Below, piece after piece: positions 35,131-43,000 of a stretch of 64,000 nt of DNA. Where the stretch lies: assembly GCF_007786445.1 (NCBI RefSeq), contig NZ_VNJI01000014.1:62001-126000 (forward strand). The letters are read 5' to 3'. Below the pieces are notes generated by a model. It made no database searches, was not told the origin of the DNA, and saw only the letters and a list, made by a program, of their open reading frames with translations. Both the position numbers and the translations under genes were made by a program. This stretch comes from Paenibacillus cremeus (lineage in GTDB: Bacteria; Bacillota; Bacilli; Paenibacillales; NBRC-103111). The stretch's first letter is position 1. The number at the start of each line of letters is the position of its first letter.

Positions 35131-35505
35131 GAATTGAGGCCGTCGGTCAATTTCTCGCTGCCCTACGAAGGGTATCGGCTAGCCATCAACGGCACGAAGG
35201 GACGCATCGAATCGCAGGAGTACAACCATAACCGGACCCCTTTTCCGACGCCGGTGCAGACGGTGGACTATTTCCCGTTATTTGGCTCCAAGGAAACGAT
35301 CCATGTGGTCCAAAACGGCGGCTCCCACGGCGGCGCCGATCCGATCATGCAGGAGGACCTGTTCCTCGACCCGGATCCGAAGCGATCCTACGAAATTTTG
35401 TCCGGCGCGAAGGCCGGGGCTTATTCGGTTGCTACGGGCGAAGCGGTTTGGCGTTCTGTGAAGGAGCGATGTCCCATTCGGATCAAGGATGTTCTGCAAG
35501 GGTGA
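35131..35505 (+). pseudogene. Gfo/Idh/MocA-type oxidoreductase, C-terminal remnant
   Basis: About 124 codons that match only the end of a Gfo/Idh/MocA-type protein: NFSLPYEGYRLAINGTKGRIE, then a C-terminal tail with GGADPIMQEDLFLDP and a last helix TGEAVWRSVKERC. The NAD-binding Rossmann half (about 250 residues) is missing. The only start is TTG 35134, two bases from a GGGGG run, too close for normal initiation. It begins right after the sulfatase stop, so a deletion probably removed the 5' part. It is not a copy of the intact oxidoreductase at 38399. Confidence 0.75.
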
Positions 35506-35528
35506 ATCTCTATTAGGGAGGAACGAAT

Positions 35529-36899
35529 ATGAAGCGTACGGCCTGGATTTCTCTAGTCAGTTTAACGGCATTAGCCCTTACTTCCGCTGGCTGCAGCCAA
35601 GGCGACGGCAAGACACATTCGCAGCAGCCACAGCAAACACAGCAGCCTTCCGCAGCACCGGCGAAGCAAGCACCGCCTAAGGACGATCAGATTAACGGCG
35701 GCAAGCCGATTACTTTAAAGGTGTACAACTGGGGCGTCTTCAGCGATGAGGAATACCAGAAGCTGATTGTCGAGCCGTTAAAAAAGAAATATCCGAACGT
35801 GACGCTGGACATGATCGTCCGAGATTCCAAGACCGGTCCTGAACAGCTCGCTGCTTCCGGCACGGATCTGGACATCTACGCGATTCAGAGCGGCCAAATC
35901 ATTGATTTTACGACCTATAACCTGATCGACGACGTGACGCCGCTGCTCAGCAAAAACAACATCAGCCTGGACAAATTCAAGCCTCAGTATATCGATATTT
36001 CACGCGGCAGAACGAAGGATAAGCTGTGGGGCATTCCGTTCGGAGCCGGAGGCAGCACGCCGTGGGCGCTCATTTACAACAAGGATATTTTCGACAAGTT
36101 CGGCATTCCTTACCCGAAGGACGGCATGCTGTGGGATGACGTTTACGAGCTGGCCAAGAAGCTGACTCGCAACGATAACGGCGTGCAGTATAAAGGCCTG
36201 GACTACCAAAATATTCAGAGCTTGGGCGCGGGGCTCGGCGTAGCGTCTGTCGATCCGAAAACGGAAAAAGCATCCGTCAACACCGCGGATTGGCAAAAGG
36301 TGCTCGCCCTCGGCAAAATAATTAACGACATTCCCGGCAACGACCTTCCGGTGGTCAATGCGGCCAAGACGCGGGAACGGTTTATGAAAGACAAAACCAT
36401 TGCCATGTTCGCCTCGCCGAGTCTATTGACCTTTATTAAAGAAGTGACGCCCATAAAAGACCTGAACTGGGATGTGGCGCAATATCCGAGCTATCCGGAA
36501 AAGCCGAATATCAGCAATCCGGAAGGCGGTATCCGGCCTTTGCTCTCGATCGGTTCCAACAGCAAACACAAGGATGACGTAATTAAGCTGTTCGACTTCC
36601 TGACGACCGACGAGATTCAAATAGAGTATTCCAAAATGGCAGGATTGACCACCTTGAAGAACCCTGAGATTCAAAAGGTTTTTGCCACCAGTGTGCCCGG
36701 CCTTAGCGACAAGAAGATCAGCAGCGCCTTCAAAAGCCAGCACAGCCCATACGTGGATGGGACCGACTATGACAACTTGGCCGACAAGGTGATGAGCGAC
36801 AAGTTTGAGGAAGTAAAGAAAGGCAAGGACATCAATACGATGACGCGGGAAGCCGAGGAAGCGATAAACAAGCAGATCGAAGCCGCGAAAAAGAAGTAG
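35529..36899 (+). CDS. Sugar-binding lipoprotein (SBP family 1), paralogue
   Basis: A 456-residue lipoprotein: signal peptide with lipobox SAGC near residue 22, a Gln/Pro/Ala-rich linker, then a binding domain that aligns along its length with the protein at 29923 (LKVYNWGVFSDEEYQKLIVEP versus LKVFNWGGLDDNLFQKLVVEP; FGIPYPKDGMLWDDVYELAKKL). ATG after ATTAGGAGGAACGAAT... (SD AGGGAGGAACG). First gene of module B, again followed directly by a sulfatase, and again without permeases. Confidence 0.88.
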   Translation: MKRTAWISLVSLTALALTSAGCSQGDGKTHSQQPQQTQQPSAAPAKQAPPKDDQINGGKPITLKVYNWGVFSDEEYQKLIVEPLKKKYPNVTLDMIVRDSKTGPEQLAASGTDLDIYAIQSGQIIDFTTYNLIDDVTPLLSKNNISLDKFKPQYIDISRGRTKDKLWGIPFGAGGSTPWALIYNKDIFDKFGIPYPKDGMLWDDVYELAKKLTRNDNGVQYKGLDYQNIQSLGAGLGVASVDPKTEKASVNTADWQKVLALGKIINDIPGNDLPVVNAAKTRERFMKDKTIAMFASPSLLTFIKEVTPIKDLNWDVAQYPSYPEKPNISNPEGGIRPLLSIGSNSKHKDDVIKLFDFLTTDEIQIEYSKMAGLTTLKNPEIQKVFATSVPGLSDKKISSAFKSQHSPYVDGTDYDNLADKVMSDKFEEVKKGKDINTMTREAEEAINKQIEAAKKK

Positions 36900-36913
36900 G
36901 TGACCACAGAGCG

Positions 36914-38377
36914 ATGTCGAGGAAGCCGAATGTCGTCATCCTGATGGCCGATCAGCTGCGCAAGGATGTCATCACTGAGCGGTATACGCCGCATCTATAT
37001 GCCCTGCAGCAGCAAAGCGTGAGCATGGAGCGGGCCTACTGCGCCTCTCCGCTTTGTGTGCCGGCGCGCGGCGCTTTTTTTACCGGCACGTACCCGAACT
37101 GCAACGGCAGCTTGATGAATCCCGGCAAGACGCCGGATCGGGAGCACGGGTTCATGCAGCCGGGCATTGCGAATTTGTATCAGCTGCTCGAGCGGGAGTG
37201 GGATAGCTGGCACGTTGGCAAGCAGCATCTGAAGCTAGCAGAGCCGCTGGATCAAGACCCAGAATCGCCGACGAAATGGAATACGGACGCCGATTATAAG
37301 CGTTTTTTGCAACAGCATGGCAAACGCAGTCCCGGCGGGAGTGCGTTCCGGGGCATGACGCCGGAGCTGGTGGCAGGCAAGTACACCCGGATGAAGCCGT
37401 ATTCCATCCCTGCCACGGGCTGCTATGAGGAAGGCTTCGAATTCAGCTTCGACGGCTATATCGCAAATGCCGCCGTGGAGGCGATTCGCTCGCGGGATCA
37501 GGGCAAGCCGTTCCTGCTGAACGCGATGTTTATCGCGCCTCATCCCCCGTTCGATGTGCCCGAGCCGTGGTTTTCCATGGTGAAGGACGCGGAGGTGGAG
37601 CTGCCTGAGAACGTTGGGGTGTGGTGCAAGCATCAATCCCCGCTGCAGCTGCATCATTTGCCGGGTGCGATCGGAACGCGGTACAGCCGGGACGATTGGC
37701 AGCACATCTGGCCGGTCTATCTAGGGCTGGTGGGAATGCTCGACCATTGCGTCGGCCTGATCGTGGAGGAGCTGAAGACGCAAGGCCTGTACGACGACAC
37801 GCTGATTGTGTTTACCAGCGATCACGGGGAAATGCTGGGCTCACACTGCCTGTGGCAAAAAAACTGCATGTACGAGGAAGCGACGCGGATCCCGCTGACC
37901 TTCAAATTGCCGAGTTCAATGCAGGATATCATTCCTGCCGGGACGGTGAGCGAGCTGGTCAGCGCGGTGGACGTCCTTCCTACGCTGTGCGGCATACTTG
38001 GGATAGAGCCGCCTGAGCGGCTGTCCGGCGTGTCGCTGCTGCCGAGCATCCAGCATGGAACGCGGCTGGAGCGTGACAGCGTCTATATCCAGTACGACGG
38101 GAATCAGGCGAGAGGGCATTTTCAACGGTGTGTCGTTCATCAGGAGCACAAGCTGATCGTGGACTTTTATAAGGATGAGCTGTACTTGGAGCTGTACAAC
38201 GTTATCCGCGATCCGCAGGAGATGGACAATCTCGCCGTTCGCGAGGATGCGAGTCCGCTTGTGGCGGAATTATTGGATCGATTACGCGGGCATATGCAGG
38301 ATACAAACGATTTGATCTCGCTGCCAGATGACGCCTGGGAGCACTTTGCCGAACGATTATCTGTATTCCAAATCTAA
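36914..38377 (+). CDS. Sulfatase, Cys-type (module B)
   Basis: A 487-residue sulfatase without signal peptide. Asp13 (LMADQL) is a metal ligand, Cys48 in LCVPARGAFFTG is the formylglycine site, and FTSDHGEMLGSHC is near residues 300-312. It starts at ATG 15 bp after the lipoprotein stop behind a weak site (AGGTGACCACAGAGCG). Acts with the oxidoreductase downstream. Confidence 0.92.
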   Translation: MSRKPNVVILMADQLRKDVITERYTPHLYALQQQSVSMERAYCASPLCVPARGAFFTGTYPNCNGSLMNPGKTPDREHGFMQPGIANLYQLLEREWDSWHVGKQHLKLAEPLDQDPESPTKWNTDADYKRFLQQHGKRSPGGSAFRGMTPELVAGKYTRMKPYSIPATGCYEEGFEFSFDGYIANAAVEAIRSRDQGKPFLLNAMFIAPHPPFDVPEPWFSMVKDAEVELPENVGVWCKHQSPLQLHHLPGAIGTRYSRDDWQHIWPVYLGLVGMLDHCVGLIVEELKTQGLYDDTLIVFTSDHGEMLGSHCLWQKNCMYEEATRIPLTFKLPSSMQDIIPAGTVSELVSAVDVLPTLCGILGIEPPERLSGVSLLPSIQHGTRLERDSVYIQYDGNQARGHFQRCVVHQEHKLIVDFYKDELYLELYNVIRDPQEMDNLAVREDASPLVAELLDRLRGHMQDTNDLISLPDDAWEHFAERLSVFQI

Positions 38378-38398
38378 GAAGGGCTGGTGACCATACCT

Positions 38399-39562
38399 AT
38401 GGAGCAAGTCAGAATCGGTCTGATCGGTATCGGCAATATGGGGAAAAACCATACCAAGTATCTCATGGACAAGGAGATTAAAGGGGGCGTCCTGACGGCG
38501 ATCTGCGATAAGGATCCCGCGCGCTTCGGTTGGGTGAAGTCGAATTATGGGGACCGCATTCAGCTGTTTGACAATACGGCGCAATTTTTCGAGTCCCGGG
38601 CCTTCGACGCCGTGATCATTGCCACGCCGCATTACGACCATCCGACGCTCGCGATTGAGGCGTTTGACCATGGCTACCATGTGCTGGTGGAGAAGCCGGC
38701 CGGCGTCTACACGAAGAAGGTGCGCGAGATGAACGAAGCCGCCGCCGCTTCCGGCAAGGTGTTCGGCATCATGTACAACCAGCGCACGAATCCGATGTAT
38801 CAGAAGCTGCGCGAGCTGATCTCCTCGGGAGAGCTGGGCGAAATTCGCCGTACCAATTGGATTATTACGTCCTGGTACCGCCCGCAGAGCTACTACGATT
38901 CCGGCGGCTGGCGTGCGACTTGGGCCGGAGAAGGCGGAGGGGTCCTGATCAATCAGGACCCGCATCAGCTCGACCTGTGGCAGTGGACGACTGGCCTGAT
39001 GCCGAAGCGCGTTCGCGCATTTTGCCACTTCGGCAAGTACCGCGACATTGAAGTCGAAGACGATGTTACGGCGTACGTCGAGTATGAGAACGGCGCCACC
39101 GGTCTTTTCGTCACAACAACGGGTGAAGCGCCAGGAACGGACCGCTTTGAGGTGTCGGGGGATCGGGGCAAAATTTTGATCGAGGACGGCAAAATGACGT
39201 TCCACCGGCTGACCGTATCGGAACCGGAATTCAACCGGAACTATAAGGGCGGCTTCGGCAAGCCGGAGTGCTGGAAGATCGACATTCCGGTGAAGTCGAG
39301 CGGAGCGAAGCATGCGGGCATTACCCAAAACTTCGTCGACGCGATCCTGAAGGGCACCGCGCTGCTGGCTCCCGGCGAAGAGGGCATCAAAGGGCTGACG
39401 ATCTCCAATGCGATCCATTTATCGTCCTGGCTGGATGATTGGGTGGATCTGCCGCTTGACGAGGATCTGTATTACGAGAAGCTTCAGGAGCGGATTCGTG
39501 CCTCGAAGGGGAGCAAGGAAGTGAAGGAAGTTAGCGCGATGGACGTGACCGGCACGTTTTAG
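38399..39562 (+). CDS. Gfo/Idh/MocA family oxidoreductase
   Basis: A 387-residue NAD(P)-dependent sugar dehydrogenase. Rossmann motif GIGNMGKNH near residues 10-18, the EKPAGVY motif near 97-103, and GGGVLINQDPHQLD near 175-188. ATG 38399 is chosen because GGTGA lies 8 bases upstream; GTG 38387 is only 3 bases from its possible ribosome site. The last gene of the sulfatase modules; it probably oxidises a sugar or sugar acid released after desulfation. Confidence 0.88.
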   Translation: MEQVRIGLIGIGNMGKNHTKYLMDKEIKGGVLTAICDKDPARFGWVKSNYGDRIQLFDNTAQFFESRAFDAVIIATPHYDHPTLAIEAFDHGYHVLVEKPAGVYTKKVREMNEAAAASGKVFGIMYNQRTNPMYQKLRELISSGELGEIRRTNWIITSWYRPQSYYDSGGWRATWAGEGGGVLINQDPHQLDLWQWTTGLMPKRVRAFCHFGKYRDIEVEDDVTAYVEYENGATGLFVTTTGEAPGTDRFEVSGDRGKILIEDGKMTFHRLTVSEPEFNRNYKGGFGKPECWKIDIPVKSSGAKHAGITQNFVDAILKGTALLAPGEEGIKGLTISNAIHLSSWLDDWVDLPLDEDLYYEKLQERIRASKGSKEVKEVSAMDVTGTF

Positions 39563-39573
39563 CTTGGGATCAC

Positions 39574-39618
39574 TGTGACAAAAATCACAGCGCTGATCGC
39601 GCAGCTGCATGGTTTAAT
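39574..39618 (+). promoter_or_regulatory. Perfect CRP/FNR-type palindrome with -10, upstream of the zinc-ribbon gene
   Basis: TGTGA-N6-TCACA at 39574-39589, then an extended -10 (TGG-TTTAAT, hexamer 39613-39618). A start about 6 bases after the hexamer puts the site centre at about -42, the class II activator position. Confidence 0.65.
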
Positions 39619-39663
39619 GGTAGCATGGATGGATTTCCTCAACTAAAAAAGGAGAGACATGGC

Positions 39664-39840
39664 ATGCTGACTTGCGAACAATGCGGTAAAATCAACGGGC
39701 ACGGCGAAGTGGGAACAAGCTGGATTTGCGGGGACTGCAAGATGGGCGAGCAGGAGCCGGCGAATGACAGCATATCGAAAAAGGCTCGAAACAAATCGGC
39801 CGAACAAGGCGCTACGAATGGGCAGATTGAAAACAAATAA
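39664..39840 (+). CDS. Small zinc-ribbon protein
   Basis: A 58-residue soluble protein. Two CxxC pairs (CEQC and CGDC, 15 residues apart) form a zinc ribbon in the first half; the second half is polar and Lys/Asn/Gln-rich, probably unstructured. ATG 39664 follows AAAGGAGAG; an upstream frame from 39625 lies before this ribosome site. No family is recognised. It is a single-gene unit between an FNR-like promoter and a terminator, so it may be an oxygen- or NO-responsive small protein (inference). Confidence 0.7.
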   Translation: MLTCEQCGKINGHGEVGTSWICGDCKMGEQEPANDSISKKARNKSAEQGATNGQIENK

Positions 39841-39861
39841 CCATTTAGCAGAAGCTGCAAT

Positions 39862-39887
39862 GAACCCCGCGAGGGGTTCTTTTTTTT
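39862..39887 (+). terminator. Terminator of the zinc-ribbon gene
   Basis: GAACCCC/GGGGTTC with loop GCGA, then eight T residues. Confidence 0.93.
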
Positions 39888-40033
39888 CGTTGCCCCAGTT
39901 CGAAAAAAGTCAAAAAAGTATAAAAGTAGTCAAGATGTTTACTTATCCGCGTAAATCCGTGTAGCTATAATGAAAACAGCCTGTCCAAACGGTCAAGCTG
40001 CATATAGTGCATAGTTTACTTGGGGGTGTCAAC

Positions 40034-43000
40034 TTGTTAAAACGAAGTTTATCTGCCATTCTCGCCATTACTATTTTGATCAGTCTGTTTAATGTGGCAG
40101 CCGGTGTTTCCCTTGCGGCAGCGCCAAGTCAGCCGGGTGTGACGACAACGACCGCCAATTCGGTCAGCTTGTCCTGGCCCGCTGTATCAGGTGCCGACAG
40201 TTATAATGTGTACCGTTCCCTGAGCAGTAGCGGTCCCTTCCTCAAGGCGAACACGTCGGCTATTGCTTCGAACAGCTATGCTGACACAAGCTTGTCATCG
40301 AACACCAGATATTACTACAAGGTTGCAGCGGTAAGCGGCGGCACAGAATCCGCCTTGTCTACAGATGCTTCCGGATTAACGCAGCCGGACTTCGGACCTA
40401 ACGTGTATGTGTTTGATCCGTCCACACCGGCGGCAGACATTCAATCGATCAGCACGAGTGTATTCACGAAGCAGGAAACAAACCAATTCGGCAGCGACCG
40501 CTATGCGATGCTCTTCAAGCCCGGGACGTACAGCGCGAATATCCGCATGGGCTTCTACACGCAAGTGTCCGGTCTGGGGCAATTGCCGGATGACGTCACC
40601 ATTAACGGCGGGATCACGGTAGATGCAGATTGGGCGGGAAGTCACAATGCGACGCAGAACTTCTGGCGATCCGTCGAAAACTTGGCCGTAGCGCCATCCA
40701 GCGGCGATATGAAGTTTGCCGTTTCTCAGGCGGCGCCTATGCGACGTTTGCACGTGAAAGGCGGCCTGACCTTGCACGATCAAGGCGGGTGGGCAAGCGG
40801 CGGCTTTTTGGCCGATACGTTGGTGGATGGGACGGTAACATCCGGTTCCCAGCAGCAGTGGTTTTCCCGAAACAGTAAGTGGGGAACGTGGAATGGGGCT
40901 GTCTGGAACACGACGATAGTCGGCTCCGTCAATGCTCCGGTGGAAAATTGGCCAACCACGGCCTTTACGGTGGTCAATTCGACGCCTGTCATTCGGGAGA
41001 AGCCGTTCCTGACTTTCGATACGGCTGCGAATCAATATAACGTGTTTGTACCAAATACGGCTTCGAACACGAATGGAACTAGCTGGGCAGGCGGGCCTGC
41101 GGCCGGTACGTCGATTCCGATCGAAAACTTCTTTATAGCTAATCCGGCAACTACAGCGGCGGCAATTAATGCGGCGCTCGCTCAAGGCAAGCACCTACTG
41201 CTAACACCTGGCGTCTACCATCTCACAGATACGATTCGAGTCACACGGCCGGACACAGTGGTGCTGGGTCTTGGACTCGCTACGCTGCATTCGGACAATG
41301 GCATTGTAGCCCTTTCGGTGGACGATGTAGATGGCGTGAAAATTGCCGGGCTTCTGTTCGAAGCAGGCAGTGTGAGCTCGCCTGTCCTTCTGCAGGTCGG
41401 CCCTAAAGGCAGCTCCGCGAATCATGCCGGCAACCCAAGTTCGCTTCACGATCTGTTTTTCCGGGTCGGCGGGGATGCGCTTGCCAAAGCGGACGTTTGT
41501 ATCGAGATCAACAGCAGCAATGTCATCGGCGACCACTTCTGGGTATGGCGCGCGGATCATGGCACAGGGGCGGCGTGGAATTCTAACCTCACGACCAATG
41601 GCATGATTGTCAACGGAAATGACGTCACGATGTACGGCCTTTTCGTCGAGCATTTCCATCAATATCAGACCGTATGGAATGGCGAACGCGGCAAAATGTT
41701 TTTTTATCAAACGGAGATCCCTTATGATGTGCCAAACCAAAATAGCTGGATGAGCAGCAATGGCACCGTCAACGGTTATGCTTCTTATAAAGTTGCGGAT
41801 TCCGTGACCTCGCATGAAGCGTATGGACTGGGTTTATATTCCTTCTTTAGAGATGCGGATGTGAAGCTGGACCACGCGATTGAAATTCCTGACACACCAG
41901 GCGTCAAAATCCACAATGCAACGACCGTGTACTTAAGCGGCTTCGGTGAGATTACGCATATTGCCAATAACACCGGAACTCCCGTGAAAAAAGGCACGAT
42001 GCGAACTACGATGGGCGATTACGTGCCAAGAGTAACGGCAGGCTTCACACCGGTGAACGCGGCTACGATTACGGGACGAGCTCCGCTGCTGCCGGCTTAT
42101 GCCGTACAGAATTTCACCGATTCGTCGACGAAGCAGGCGCTTGTAAGCTGGGACAGCATCGATCCGTCCCAATATGCGACCCCGGGAAGCTTTACGGTCC
42201 AGGGATCGGTTCAAGCGGCCCTAGGTGCTTTGAATACCCCGGTTAAAGCACAGGCCAATGTCACGGTGAATCCAGCAAAAGCTGTACCGGTGACTGGCAT
42301 TACCTTAACCTCGGAGGGCAACGCGACAGCGATCACAGCCAAGGGCGGCACGCTGCAAATGAATGCGGTTGTAGCTCCCTCTAATGCTACCGACGCATCG
42401 GTTGCCTGGACGGTTGTCAACCCGGACGGCACGGCAACGAATAAGGCGACGATTAGCAGCGGAGGCTTGCTATCCGCCGTTCAGGATATGAACGATAGCA
42501 TGGTGAAGGTGATCGCTACAGCCAATGACGGGACTGGCGCTTCGGCAAGTCAGCTGATCGCGATCAGCGGTCAGATTTTGAAGGTGACCAGCATAACCGT
42601 TACCGGACAGAACAGTGTAACCGCGATTACCTACAAAAACGGCACGCTGCAGATGCTGGCCGATGTCCAACCTCTAAATGCCAATGACCGGTCACTGACG
42701 TGGTCAGTTGTGAACGGCACGGGCACCGCTTCGATCGATGCTACTACAGGCATGCTAAAAGCGCTGACAGACGGAACCGTGAGCGTTGTTGCGACGGCCA
42801 AAGACGGCTCCGGGGTCACCGGTAAACAGACGATCACGATTAGCGGGCAAGCCTTGGTCTTGGGCAACGGATGGAGCTGGGTCAGAGAGAACCGGGATAA
42901 TTGGGCGATCACTCCAGCGAATCCGAATGTCATGCGATTAACGACAATCGAAGGAAGCTGGGGCGGGTCTAAGCCGAGCAATATTTTGCTTCGAGATCCT

